From: Paractinoplanes toevensis
GTDB lineage: Bacteria; Actinomycetota; Actinomycetes; Mycobacteriales; Micromonosporaceae
Assembly (NCBI RefSeq): GCF_018332695.1
Contig: NZ_BOQN01000021.1
Coordinates: 98,464 to 162,463 of the forward strand
Direction: 5' to 3'
DNA length: 64,000 nucleotides
Made by a program: the position numbers and the translations under genes. The notes beneath the pieces are model-generated. The model did no database searches. It saw only the letters and a list, made by a program, of their open reading frames with translations, and had not been told where the DNA came from. Of the stretch, positions 19,254 to 31,000 are shown piece after piece. Position 1 is the first letter of the stretch, and the number at the start of each line of letters is the position of its first letter.

Positions 19254-22200
19254 ATGGAGCCGATCGCAGTCGTGGGGCTGGCCGCCCTCATGCCCGGGGC
19301 GCGCGACACGACCGAGTTCTGGCGCAACATCGTGGCCGGCCGGGACCTGATCACCGAGGTGCCACCCGGGCGCTGGCCCGCCGACGGGTTCTACGACCCC
19401 GACCCTGCGACGCCCGACACGACCTACAGCAACCGCGGCGCGTTCCTGCCGGACATCGAGTTCGACGCCCTCGCCCACGGGCTGCCGCCGGCCACGCTCG
19501 GGGCCCTCGACCCGGCCCAGCTGCTGGGCCTGACCGTGGCCGACGCGCTGCTGGCCGACCTCGACCGCAACCTGGCCGCCCCGCCCGACCGGGAACGCGT
19601 GAGCGTCATCCTGGGCAGCTCCACCCTGAGCCGGGTCGGCACGATGGACGCGCGCATCCAGCGCCCGGTGTGGCTGGCGGCGCTGCGGGACGAGGGGATC
19701 GGCGAGGAAGAGGCGCGGCGGATCTGCGATCGGATCGCCGACCGGTACGTACCGTGGCAGGAGGATTCCTTTCCCGGCCTGCTGTCCAATGTGGTGGCCG
19801 GCCGGATCGCCAACCGCCTCGACCTGCACGGCACCAACTGCACCGTGGACGCCGCCTGTGCCAGCTCGCTCGCGGCAGTGGCGGCCGGGGCCAACGAGCT
19901 GGCCCTGGGCCAGGCCGACCTGGTCGTCACCGGCGGGGTGGACGTGACGAACAACCCGCTGATGTACGTGTGCTTCAGCAAGACACCGGCCCTCTCCCCC
20001 ACCGGCGACGCGCGCCCGTTCGCCGCGGACGCCGACGGCACCCTGCTCGGCGAGGGTCTGGCGATGCTGGGTCTCAAGCGCCTGGACGCCGCCGAGCGCG
20101 CCGGCGACCGCGTCTACGCGGTGATCCGCGGGCTCGGCACCTCGTCGGACGGCCGGGGCGGGGCGATCTACGCGCCGATGGCCACCGGGCAGGTCCGGGC
20201 ACTGCGACGGGCCTACGACGCCGCGGGGTACGGCCCGGACACGGTCGGGCTGGTCGAGGCGCACGGCACCGCGACCCGGGCCGGGGACGCCGCCGAGTTC
20301 GAGTCGCTGCGGCGCGTCTTCGGCGACACCGGACGACCGGACAGCGGGTGGTGCGCGCTCGGCAGCATCAAGTCGCAGATCGGCCACACCAAGGCGGCGG
20401 CGGGCGCGGCCGGGCTGGTCAAGGCGGTGCTGGCCCTGCACCAGCAAACACTTCCGCCGACCATCAAGGTGCGCGAACCCAACCCCGGCCTCGGCATCGA
20501 GGGCAGCCCGTTCTACCTGAACACGGTCGCTCGTCCGTGGACCCGGCGCGCCGCCCACGCCCGGCGGGCGTCGGTCTCCAGCTTCGGTTTCGGCGGCGCC
20601 AACTTCCACCTCACCCTCGAAGAGAACAGGAACGGCAATTCTCCCGTACGGCTACCGGCCGGCGCCGACGAGCTCGTCCTGCTCAGCGCCGGTTCGCCGG
20701 AGAACCTGCGCGCGGACGGTGGCCATTTCGACGCCGCCGAGCCCTACCGGCTGGCCGTGGCCGCGAGCGATGCCGCCGACCGGGCCGAGAAACTCGACCG
20801 GGCCACCGAGATGATCGCGCGGCGCCCCGGCGAGTCGTTCACCCTCCCCGGCGGCGTCTTCTACTCGTGCGGGCCCGCCGACCCCGGCCGGATCGCTTTC
20901 CTGTTCCCCGGCCAGGGTTCGCAGTACGTCGGGATGGGCGCCGACTTCGCCCTGGCGCTGCCCGCGGCGCAGGACGTGTGGGACAGCACGGCCGGGCCGG
21001 AACTGGCCGACGTCGTCTTCCCGCCACCGGTCTTCGGCGACGACCGGCGCGCGGCGCAGGAACGCCGGCTCACCGACACCCGGTGGGCGCAGCCGGCGCT
21101 GGCGGCGCACAGCCTGTCGCTGCTCGCGGTGCTCACGTCGATCGGGCTCGCACCCGACTGCGTGGCCGGGCACAGCCTCGGCGAACTGGTCGCGCTGCAC
21201 GCGGCCGGTGTGCTGGACGCGGCGAGCCTGCTGCGCCTGGCCCGGCACCGGGGCGAACTCCTGGCGCGGATCGACGCCGGCGCAGGCACGATGCTCGCGG
21301 TCGACGCGGACGCCGGCACGGTGGAGGCGGCGCTCAAGAACGACGCGTGGATCGCGAACCGGAACGCACCCCGGCAGACCGTCGTCTCCGGCACCGTGGC
21401 GGCGATCGACGACCTTCAGGAGCGGCTCTCCGCGGACGGCATCACCGCCCGCCGGCTGGCGGTCTCGGCCGCCTTCCACAGCCCGCTGATGCGGTCCGCC
21501 GAGACGTCGATGCGCGACTTCCTGGCGACGCTCGACCTGGCCGCGCCACGCATCGACGTGTACGCGAACGAGGACGCGGCCATCTACGACCCTTCGCCCG
21601 CGGCGATCCGCCGGGCTGTCGCCCGGCACCCCGGCGCCCCGGTCCGGTTCCACGATCAGATCGAGGCGATGTACGCGGCCGGGGTGCGGACCTTCGTCGA
21701 GGTGGGCGCGGGTGCCGTGCTCACCGGGCTGGTCGGGCGGATTCTCGGCGACCGGGCGTACGCGGCGGTCAGCCTCGACCGGCGCGGCCGGAACGGCGTC
21801 GCCGCGCTGTACGAGGGTCTCGGCCGGCTCGCGGTGCACGGGGTCGCCATGAACCTGGCCGGTCTGCCGGCCAGCCCGGAGCCGAAGGCGGAGCGTCCTC
21901 GAATGCCGATGCGCGTCAGCGGCGCGGGTTACGTCGCGCCTCCCCCGCCCCGGCCGGTGCCGGAAGCGGTCCCACCGACCTTCCAGGAGCCTGCCACCCC
22001 GATGACCCAGCCTCCCACGCCCTCGTTTCCGACGACCGCTTCCCCAGCCACCGCTTTGCCCGCGACCGCTTTCCCAGCCACCGCTTTGCCGGCGGCCGCC
22101 TTCCCAGCCACCGCTTTGCCGCCGACCGCCTTCCCGGCGACCGGGCCATCGACGGCCGCGCCTCGGGCCGGCGCCGAATGGTTGGCCGCGGTGCAGGAGA

Positions 22201-25019
22201 TGCAGCGCCAGACCGCCGAGGCGCACATGCACTTCCAGCGCGTTCTCGCCGAGTCGCACCAAGCTTTCCTCCAGATGGCCGAGAACACTTTCGCCGCCTT
22301 CACCGGACAGCCACCGCAACCGGACCAGTTCCGCCTCCCGGCCGCGCCACCCACGCCGGTCCCACCGCCGCCCTTCCGATCGCCGGCGTTCCCATCGCCG
22401 TCCTTCTCATCGCCGACCTCCCAACGGCCGGCCCCTCAACCGCCGGCCTTTCAACCGGCGGCCTTTCAACCGCCGGCCTTTCAACCGGCGGCCTTTCAAC
22501 CGCCGGCCGTTGAGCCACCGCCGTTCGAGTCGCCCGGCGCTTACCCGCCCGCTCCCAGGCCACCGGCCGGGCCGGGCACGGCCGATGAGCCGGTGAGTCT
22601 CGCGCTGCTGCTGTCCGTCGTCGCCGACAAGACCGGCTACCCGGTGGACATGCTGAACGGCGGCATGGACCTGGAAGCCGACCTCGGCATCGACTCGATC
22701 AAGAAGGTGGAGATCTTCGCGGCGGTCCGCGAGCGCGCGGAGGGGCTGCCGGCGACCGACTCGGCACAGATGGCCCAGCTGTTCCAGGCGCGCACGCTGG
22801 ACGACGTCATGCGCGGTATCACCGCCGAGCCACCCCTTCCCGGACTGCCCCGATTACAGGTCCAGCCGGCCACCGCGCCGGCGTGCGGGCTCGCGCTGGC
22901 CGGCCTCCGGGACGGGCCGATCACCGTCGTCGACGGCGGCAGCGGGCTCGCGCCCGCCGTGGTCGGGCAGCTCCGGGCGTACGGCATCTCCGCGACCGCC
23001 GCGGACCAGCCGGCCGGCGATGCGTACGGCGTGATTCTGCTCGGCGGAATGGCGGCGGAGGCCGGTTCGGCCGCCCGGCTCGCGTTCCGGGCCGCTCGCG
23101 CGGTCGCCGCCGGCATGGCCGAGCGCGGCGGCGTCTTCGTGACCGTCCAGGACACCGGCGGCTGTTTCGGGCTGGTCGACCCCGATCCGCAGCGTGCCCG
23201 GTTCGGCGGTTTCGCGGCGCTGACCAGGACCGCCGCCAAGGAGTGGCCGGCGGTCGCGGCCAAGGCGATCGACTGCGAGCGCGGCGGCCGCGGCCCGGAC
23301 GAGGTGGCCGCCGCCATCGTCGCCGAACTGCTGACCGGTGGGCCGACCCTCGACGTCGGCCTGCGTGCCGACGGAACGCGATGGACCCCGGTGCAGAGCG
23401 CGGCCCCGCCGCGAGCGGCCGATCCGCGGGTCACCGAGAAGTCGGTCCTCGTCGTCAGCGGCGGTGCCCGTGGCGTCACCGCCGCCGCGCTGCTCGCGCT
23501 GGCGCCGGCCCGGCCCCGCATGCTGCTGCTCGGCCGCACCGAACTCGTCGACGAGCCCGCCTTCCTGGGCGCTGCCCGCGACGAGCCGTCCCTCACCCGT
23601 CTGCTGGCCGGGCGCGACCGCACCGCACCGCCGGCCCGGCTGACCGCCCAGGTCCGTACCGTCCTCGCCCGCCGCGAGATCCGCGCGACGCTCGCCGGTC
23701 TCGAGCGGGCCGGGGCAACCGCGCGGTACGCGGCGGTCGACGTCACCGACCGCGCCGCCCTCGACCGCGAGTTCGCCCGGGTGCGCCGGGAGTGGGGTGC
23801 CGTCACCGGGCTCGTGCACGGCGCCGGGGTGCTCGCCGACAAGCGGATCGCCGACAAGACCGACGACCAGTTCGACCGGGTCTACGCCACCAAGGTCGCC
23901 GGGCTCGGCGCGCTGCTCGACGCGACCGCCGCCGATCCGCTGGAGGTGCTGTGCCTGTTCTCGTCGGTCGCGGCCCGCTTCGGCAACCCCGGGCAGTGCG
24001 ACTACGCGATGGCCAACGAGGTGCTCAACCAGGTGGCCCTGGCCGAGCAGCGGCGGCGGCCGTCCTGCCGGGTCCGCGCGATCGGCTGGGGACCGTGGGA
24101 GGCGGGCATGGTCACCGCGGCCCACGCGGCACAGTTCCGGGCCCTCGGCGTCCCGCTCATCCCGCCGGCCGCGGGCGCGCTCGCCTTCGTCACGGAGTTG
24201 AGCACACCCGGCGACGTGGCCCAGGTGCTCATCACCGGCGGGGACGTCGCCGGAGCGGGCCCGCCGAGGCTCGTCGCCGAAGCCCGTACGCATGGCTTTC
24301 TGGCCGACCACGCGCCGGCCGGCGTGCCGGTGCTGCCGCTCGCCATGGCGGTGGAGTGGTTCGCGGCGGCCGGACACGCGCGCTACCCGGGCCGCTCGAC
24401 CGCGCTGGCCGGCCTCCGGGTCCTGCACCGGATCGAACTGCCCGGCCTGGCCGACGGCGGTCACCGGTTCACGGTCGAGGTCACCCTGGCCGACGAACTG
24501 CGGGTCGGCAACCACTACCGGGCCCGGCTCGTCGCGCCGGAACCGCCGCGCACCTGGGCCACACCGGCCGCGATGGAGTCCTACCCCGAGTCGGACGTCT
24601 ACCGCGACGCCGCGCTGTTCCACGGTCCCCGTTTCCAGGTGCTTCGCCAAGTGTTGGGGCTGTCCCCCGCGGGCGCCGAGGCGCGGGTCGTCGGAGCACG
24701 GGCGGTCGACTGGCCCGACGTGCCCTGGTGGACGGACCCGGCCGCGGTCGACGGCGCCCTGCAGACCGCGGTCCTGTGGGCCCGGCACACCACCGGTTAC
24801 GCGACGCTGCCGATGAGCGTCGACGCGATCCACGTGCACCGTCCCGGACCGGCGCCGGCGCCGGCGGCGCTGCGCTGCCTGGTGCGCGCCGGGGCCGTGG
24901 CCGCCGACGTGACGCGCTGCGACATCGCCCTGTTCGACGAGGACGGGGAGGTCCGCACCGAGTTGCTCGGCGTCGGTCTCATCCGGCGCCCCGACGTCGC
25001 GGCCCTGGGACGCCCGTGA
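19254..25019 (+). CDS. pfaA: PfaA-like iterative polyketide/lipid synthase: KS-AT-ACP-KR-DH
   Basis: 1,921 residues, ATG with GAGGAG upstream. KS (~1-445): DAACASS with Cys202, His337 (EAHGTA) and His378 (GHTKAAAG), a complete catalytic triad. AT (~545-870): [12 protein letters not shown] and GHSLGE with Ser641. A low-complexity Pro/Ala linker with a helical segment around [20 protein letters not shown] follows. One ACP (~1115-1190): [12 protein letters not shown] with Ser1148, the sequence typical of PUFA-synthase carriers. KR (~1390-1640): [26 protein letters not shown] and Tyr1584. The C-terminal DH-like hot-dog (~1680-1921) has [16 protein letters not shown] with His1686. PUFA synthases usually carry several tandem ACPs; this one has a single ACP. 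It would build the acyl chain by repeated condensation. The product is unknown. Confidence 0.94.
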   Translation: MEPIAVVGLAALMPGARDTTEFWRNIVAGRDLITEVPPGRWPADGFYDPDPATPDTTYSNRGAFLPDIEFDALAHGLPPATLGALDPAQLLGLTVADALLADLDRNLAAPPDRERVSVILGSSTLSRVGTMDARIQRPVWLAALRDEGIGEEEARRICDRIADRYVPWQEDSFPGLLSNVVAGRIANRLDLHGTNCTVDAACASSLAAVAAGANELALGQADLVVTGGVDVTNNPLMYVCFSKTPALSPTGDARPFAADADGTLLGEGLAMLGLKRLDAAERAGDRVYAVIRGLGTSSDGRGGAIYAPMATGQVRALRRAYDAAGYGPDTVGLVEAHGTATRAGDAAEFESLRRVFGDTGRPDSGWCALGSIKSQIGHTKAAAGAAGLVKAVLALHQQTLPPTIKVREPNPGLGIEGSPFYLNTVARPWTRRAAHARRASVSSFGFGGANFHLTLEENRNGNSPVRLPAGADELVLLSAGSPENLRADGGHFDAAEPYRLAVAASDAADRAEKLDRATEMIARRPGESFTLPGGVFYSCGPADPGRIAFLFPGQGSQYVGMGADFALALPAAQDVWDSTAGPELADVVFPPPVFGDDRRAAQERRLTDTRWAQPALAAHSLSLLAVLTSIGLAPDCVAGHSLGELVALHAAGVLDAASLLRLARHRGELLARIDAGAGTMLAVDADAGTVEAALKNDAWIANRNAPRQTVVSGTVAAIDDLQERLSADGITARRLAVSAAFHSPLMRSAETSMRDFLATLDLAAPRIDVYANEDAAIYDPSPAAIRRAVARHPGAPVRFHDQIEAMYAAGVRTFVEVGAGAVLTGLVGRILGDRAYAAVSLDRRGRNGVAALYEGLGRLAVHGVAMNLAGLPASPEPKAERPRMPMRVSGAGYVAPPPPRPVPEAVPPTFQEPATPMTQPPTPSFPTTASPATALPATAFPATALPAAAFPATALPPTAFPATGPSTAAPRAGAEWLAAVQEMQRQTAEAHMHFQRVLAESHQAFLQMAENTFAAFTGQPPQPDQFRLPAAPPTPVPPPPFRSPAFPSPSFSSPTSQRPAPQPPAFQPAAFQPPAFQPAAFQPPAVEPPPFESPGAYPPAPRPPAGPGTADEPVSLALLLSVVADKTGYPVDMLNGGMDLEADLGIDSIKKVEIFAAVRERAEGLPATDSAQMAQLFQARTLDDVMRGITAEPPLPGLPRLQVQPATAPACGLALAGLRDGPITVVDGGSGLAPAVVGQLRAYGISATAADQPAGDAYGVILLGGMAAEAGSAARLAFRAARAVAAGMAERGGVFVTVQDTGGCFGLVDPDPQRARFGGFAALTRTAAKEWPAVAAKAIDCERGGRGPDEVAAAIVAELLTGGPTLDVGLRADGTRWTPVQSAAPPRAADPRVTEKSVLVVSGGARGVTAAALLALAPARPRMLLLGRTELVDEPAFLGAARDEPSLTRLLAGRDRTAPPARLTAQVRTVLARREIRATLAGLERAGATARYAAVDVTDRAALDREFARVRREWGAVTGLVHGAGVLADKRIADKTDDQFDRVYATKVAGLGALLDATAADPLEVLCLFSSVAARFGNPGQCDYAMANEVLNQVALAEQRRRPSCRVRAIGWGPWEAGMVTAAHAAQFRALGVPLIPPAAGALAFVTELSTPGDVAQVLITGGDVAGAGPPRLVAEARTHGFLADHAPAGVPVLPLAMAVEWFAAAGHARYPGRSTALAGLRVLHRIELPGLADGGHRFTVEVTLADELRVGNHYRARLVAPEPPRTWATPAAMESYPESDVYRDAALFHGPRFQVLRQVLGLSPAGAEARVVGARAVDWPDVPWWTDPAAVDGALQTAVLWARHTTGYATLPMSVDAIHVHRPGPAPAPAALRCLVRAGAVAADVTRCDIALFDEDGEVRTELLGVGLIRRPDVAALGRP
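22031..22150 (+). repeat. 30-bp tandem repeat coding the AT-ACP linker
   Basis: Three full imperfect 30-bp units and a partial fourth, each coding an [14 protein letters not shown] decapeptide inside the KS-AT-ACP-KR-DH gene. The period is a multiple of three, so copy-number change keeps the frame. It is a flexible protein linker and not a CRISPR array. Confidence 0.85.
22440..22510 (+). repeat. 15/30-bp alternating tandem repeat in second linker
   Basis: Alternating 15-bp units (CCGCCGGCCTTTCAA then CCGGCGGCCTTTCAA) coding PPAFQ and PAAFQ, repeated about five times before the ACP. Neighbouring GC cores are inverted copies of each other, so the DNA can also form hairpins. Confidence 0.85.
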
Positions 25020-28000
25020 CCGAGCCGATCGCGATCGTGGGCCGCGGCTGTGTGCTGCCGGGAGCGCTGAGCCCCGAGCAGTTCTGGGACAACATCGCGG
25101 CCGGCCGGGTCGACCTCGCCGCGGTGCGGCCCGAGGAGTGGCGGATGCCGCCCGGCTCGCTCGGCACCGGCACCACGGCCGGTCTCGTGCGGGGCTTCGC
25201 CTTCGATCCGGACGGCTTCGCCGCCGAGGCTGCCGCCTACGACCCGGCGCTGCAATGGGTACTGCACGCCGGACGGGCCGCCCTACGCGAGGCCGGCGAT
25301 CACGTGAGTCCGGCCCGGACCGGGCTGGTCCTCGGCAACCTGGGTTATCCCAGTCGGAGCCTGGCCGCGTACGCCGAGCGGATCTGGCTGGACGGCGATC
25401 CGGGCGGCCTCGACCCGTACTCCCGCTTCTGCTCGGGCCTGTGGGCGCACACCGCGGCGAACGCCCTCGGGCTCGGCGGCGGGTCGCTGGCCCTCGACGC
25501 CGCCTGCGCCTCCGCGCTGTACGCCATCAAGATCGCGTGCGACCGGCTGCACGACGGCGCGGCGGACCGCATGCTGGCCGGCGCGGTGAGCGGCTGCGAC
25601 GGGCTGATCATCGACTCCGGGTTCACGGCGCTGGGCGCGCTGAGCCCGTCCGGCCGCAGCCGGCCACTGCAGCGCGGTGCCGACGGGCTGATCCCCGCCG
25701 AGGGCGCGGCCCTGCTCGCGTTCATGCGCCTGCGCGACGCGGTGGCCGCGCGGGTGCCGGTCCTGGGCGTCGTGCGCGGCATCGGACTGTCCAACGACGG
25801 CCGGACCGGCGGGTTCCTGGCGCCCGCGGAGGAGGGCCAGATCCGGGCGATGAGCGCGGCGTACCGATCGGCGGGCTTCGGCCCGGAGACGGTGGAGCTG
25901 CTCGAATGCCACGCCACCGGTACACCGGTCGGCGACGCCGTGGAGGCCCGGTCGACCGCCCGGCACTTCGGCGGCCGGGCGGAACCACTGCCGGTCGGCT
26001 CGGCGAAGTCCAACGTAGGGCACCTGCTGACCGCCTCCGGCGCGGCCGGACTGCTGAAGCTCCTCGGCGCGATCCAGCACGGAACGCTCCCCGCGACGGC
26101 CGACGCCACCGACCCGATCGACGAGCTGCGCGACGGCCCGCTGCGCCTGCTCCGAGCAAACGAACCGTGGCCGGGGCCACGGCGGCGCGCGGCGATCAGC
26201 GCGTTCGGCTTCGGCGGCAACAACGCCCACCTGATAGTCGAGGCCTACGACGGCCGACCGGCGCTCAACGTCGCGATCCCCAGCTTCCCGACACCAGTTC
26301 CAGCACCGGCCGCGGCGCCGGCCGAGATCGTGATCGTCGCGATCGGTGCCCGGGTCGGGGACGTGGGCGCCGACGGGCTGCGGGACGCCGTTCTCAGCGG
26401 GCGGGTGCCCGGCCCGGCGCCGGACGCCATCGAGGTCGCGCTCGACGACCTGCGCTATCCGCCGCGCGACCTCGGCGAGACGCTCGGCCAGCAGATTCTC
26501 GTGCTGGAGGCCGCTCGCGAGGCCGTCCGCGGCATCGAGCTTCCGCCCGAGCGCACGGCCGTCCTGATGGGCATGGGCTGTGACCCCGAGATCGCGCGTG
26601 CCCACGCCCGCCGGCGCCTCGAGGCCGGCGACGAGTTCAGCCCACCGCTCACCGCCGCCCGGGTGCTGGGCGCCATGGCGAACATCGTGGCCAACCGCGT
26701 CGGCGGCCAGCTCGGACTGTCCGGACCGGGCTTCGCCGTCAGCGCCGAGGAGGCCTCCGGAATCGTGGCGCTGGAGCTGGCGGCCCGGGCGCTGCGGGCC
26801 GGGGAGATCGATGCCGCGCTCGTCGGCGCGGTCGACCTCTCCGACGAACCCGTGCACCGCGCCGCCCTCGCCCAGCTCGGCCGAACCACGAAGCCGGCGG
26901 ATGCGGCCGTCGTGCTGGTGCTCAAACGCCACGACGACGCCCAACGCGACGGCGATCCGATCTTCGCCGTGCTCGACCCCAACACCCAGAACGACCGCGC
27001 CGCCCAGAACGCCCCCGCCGCCCGGAAAGACCCCGACACCCGCATCGATCGGGAAACGTCGGCCGAGCACGCGGCCGGGCTGTTCGGCGCGCCGCACGCC
27101 GCCGCCGGGCTGCTCGACGTCGCGATCGCGGCCGTGGCGCTGCGGCACCGTGTCCGCCCCCGCCCCGGACAACCCGCTCGGCCGGACCTCGGCGCGACGA
27201 CCGCCGAGGTCGTCACGCCGGTGCTCGGCGCTCCGCCCGCCCGGGTCCGGCTGCGCGCCGCCGACACCGCGCCGTGGGCGCCCGGTCCGCGGCCCCGGCT
27301 GCACCTCTACTCGGGCGCGGACCGGGCGACCGTACTCGCCGCGGCCAGGTCCGGCGTCGAGAGCGACACCGGCCCGGCCCGCCTGGCCATCGTCGCCCGC
27401 GATCCCGCGCACCTGGCCGGCCAGATCGAGGCTGCCCAGGCCTGGCTGGGCGGCGAGGCGCTGCGCCCACCCGGCGTGGCCTTCCGGGCGGCGCCGATCG
27501 GCGGTGAGACGGCCTTCGTCTACCCGATGAGCTCCTCCTTCTACCCGGGCATGGGCTCCGACTTCGCGGTCGCGTTCGCCCCGCTCGCCGCCGGCGTGAA
27601 CGGGGCGCCGCTGGTGTCCTGGCTCTACGAAGGGCGAAGCGAGGGGCAAGGCGAAGGACGAAACGAAGGACGACGCGAAGGCCAGAGCGAAGGGCAGAGC
27701 GAAGGACCCGAGCCGCTCGACGAGATCCTCGCGGTCGGCTTCCTCTCCGGCCTGCACACCAGAATCTCGCGCGAGGTCCTGGGCATCGAACCGCAGGCCG
27801 CCATCGGCTACTCCTCCGGCGAATCGGCTGCCCTCGTCGCCCTCGGGGCGTGGACCGACGGGCCGGCGATGGCCGCCGACGCGCGGGCCGACGGATTGTT
27901 CACCCACGATCTGAGCGGCGAACTGCGCGCGGTCCGCCGCTTCTGGGAACGCCACGGGATCACCGGCGAGCGCTGGATCGGCTACCTGCTCGCGGCGGAC

Positions 28001-31000
28001 CCGGAAGTGGTGCGGGAGATGGTCGAGGGCGAGCCGGCCGTACACCTGTCGGCGGTGTGCGCCCCCGGGGCCTGCGTGGTCTCCGGCGAGGAGTGGGCGT
28101 GCACCGCGTTCGCCGAGCGATTCGAGCGCATCCGGCTGCGACTGCTGGTGGCGCACGTGCCCGAGGTGGCCGAGGTCCGCGACCGCTGGCATGCCCTGCA
28201 CCGCCGGCCGACGCGGAGCGTGCCGGGCGTCCGGTTCTACCGCGGCGCGACCGGCGACTGGTACCACCCGACCGAGGAGTCGGCCGCCGACGCGATCACC
28301 GAGCAGATGCTCGCCCCGGTCAACTTCCCCAACCTGATCGAGCGCGCCTGGCACGACGGCGTCCGCGTCTTCGTCGAGCACGGACCGGCCGCCCAGTGCA
28401 CCGGCTGGATCCGCCGCATCCTCGGCGACCGGGAGCACGTCGCGGTGGCCTTGGACGCCGTGCCGGGCCAGGGCCTGTGGTCGGTGTCGGTGGCGATCGC
28501 CGAGCTGGCCGCGGCCGGTGTCCCGATGCGGCACGACGCGCTCGAGGCCTATTTCGACGTTCCACCCGCCGGCGGAGGCGCCACCATCAGCCTGCCCAAG
28601 CGGCTGCCGGCCCCGAGAATGGCCGCCGAAGAGTACGAGGTGATGGCGCCCGCCCCCGAGCTCACCCCGATGCCGCAGCGGCTACCGGACCCACCCGCCC
28701 TGGCCTGGCGTACCGCCATCACCGCCGCGCACCACCAGTACCTGGAGATCCAGGCCGCCGCGCATGCTCGTTTCCTGAACGGCCGGGCCGCCGCCGTCGC
28801 CGCGATCACCCCGGCGACCGGCGGGCGCCCCGGGCCGAAGTTCGACCGCGCACAGCTCGAACATCTCGCGTACGGCCGGATCTCCGAGGTGTTCGGGCCG
28901 GCGTTCGCCGCGCAGGACGACGACGTGCGGCAGACCCGGATGCCCCGGCCGCCGCTGCTGCTCGCCGATCGGGTCCTCGGGATCGACGCCGAGCCGGGCC
29001 GGCTGGGCACCGGCGTCATCTGGACCGAGACCGACGTGCGCCACGATTCCTGGTACCTCGATCCGGCCGGCCGGATGCCCGCCGGGCTGGTCGTCGAGGC
29101 GGGACAGGCCGACCTGCTGCTGATCAGCTGGCTCGGCGCCGACCTGCACAACCGGGGCGAGCGGGTCTACCGGCTGCTGGGCAGCGACGTCACCTTCCAC
29201 GGCCCGCCACCGGGCCCCGGGCGGACCCTTCAATTCGAGATCCGGGTCGTACGGCATGTCACGCACGGCCCGATCCGGCTGTTCTTCTTCGAGTACGACT
29301 GCCACGTGGACGGCGAATTGCTGCTCGCCGTGCGCAACGGCCAGGCGGGGTTCTTCACCGACGACGAACTGCACCGCACCGGCGGGGTGCTCTGGGAGCC
29401 GGCCTACGTCCGTACACCCGAAGCCTTTCGGTCCTTCGATGCCGATGCCGTCACCGCTTTCGCCGACGGCCGGCCCGACGAGTGTTTCGGTCCGGAGTGG
29501 GCGACGACCCGCGCCCACGTGCGCACGCCGCGCATCGGATCGGGCCGGTTGCGCCTGCTCGACGAGGTCCCCGTCTTCGATCCGGGCGGCTACCTCCGCG
29601 CCGAGACGGCGGTCCACCCCGGCGACTGGTTCTTCGCCGGCCATTTCCACAACGACCCCTGTATGCCCGGCACCCTGATGTCCGAGGCGTGCCTGCAGGC
29701 GTTGTCGTTCTACCTGGCCGCCGCCGGGCACACGATCGACCGCGACGGCTGGCGGTTCGAACCGGTGCCCGGGCGGGCCGCGCGGATGCGCTGCCGGGGC
29801 CAGGTCACCCCGGACAGCCGCAGGCTGACCTACGAGGTTTTCGTCACCGCGATGTCGGCCGACCCGTTCCCGACCCTCGTCGCGGACGTGCTGGTCACCG
29901 TTGACGGCGTGAAGGCCCTGCACGTCGCCGACTGCGCCGTGCGGCTGGTGCCGGACTGGCCGCTCGAGCACTGGCGGCATCTCGGGCCACCGGTCGTGCA
30001 GCGGACCGCGGCGCCCGTGCCGCTCCCGAGGCTCGGCGGGCTCGCCGGACACCGGGATTTGGAGCCGGTGGCGCGGATCGGGGACCTGCCGCTCGGTTAC
30101 GCCTCGCTGCTGGCCTGCGCCTGGGGCCGGCCGACGGACGGACTCGGGCCGATGGCCGAGGCGTTCACCGGCACCCGCCGCGGGCCGCGTCTGCCCGGGC
30201 CGCCGTACCACTTCATGAGCCGGGTGACCGCGGTCGAGGGTCCCTATCAGGGCATGGCGACCGGCAGCGCGGTGGTGGCGGAGTACGACGTACCGGATGA
30301 GGCCTGGTTCTTTCCGGGCCCGATGCCGGCCGCCGTTCTGATGGAGATCGCGCTGCAGCCCTGCGGATGGCTGGGCTGTTATGTCGGCAGTCCGCTGCAG
30401 ATCGACGCCGAGCTGCTGTTCCGCAACCTCGACGGCGACCTGCGCGTCGGGCGTGCGGTGGGGCCGGCCAACCGGGTCGTCCGCACTCGCGCCGAGCTCA
30501 CCGACGTTTCCCGAGCCGCCGGAATGATCATCGAGACGTTCCGGATCGAGTGCCACGCGGACGGCGAACCGCTGCTGAGCGGCACCGCCGTGTTCGGGTA
30601 TTTCCTGACCACGGCCTTCGCGCAGCAGCCCGGCCTGCCGCCGGCCGCGGCCGAGCGCGAGCGCCTGGCCGAACCGTGCGCGAACCCGCCCGCGTTGGTC
30701 CCCTCGGCCGGCCCGATGCTCTCGATGCTCGACCGGATCACCGGTTACTGGCCGGAAGGCGGGGCGGCCGGTCTCGGCCGGCTGCGGGCCGAGAAGGACA
30801 TCGATCCGGGCGACTGGTACTTCAAGGCCCACTTCTTCCAGGACCCGGTCATGCCCGGCTCGCTCGGCGTCGAGGCGATGTGCCAGCTGCTGCACTGGTA
30901 CCTGATCGAGCGCGGCATCGGCACTCCCGGCGAACCGATCACCCTCGACACCACCCTGACGTGGACCTATCGCGGGCAGGTCGTGCCCACCGACCGGGTG

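Noticed and set aside
22031..22510. CRISPR-like array in the synthase gene
   Set aside because: Repeats are contiguous, without unique spacers, and in frame with a protein linker.
19217..22513. 1,098-codon rightward frame overlapping the KS-AT region
   Set aside because: Frame-shifted shadow; the KS and AT motifs lie in the other frame.
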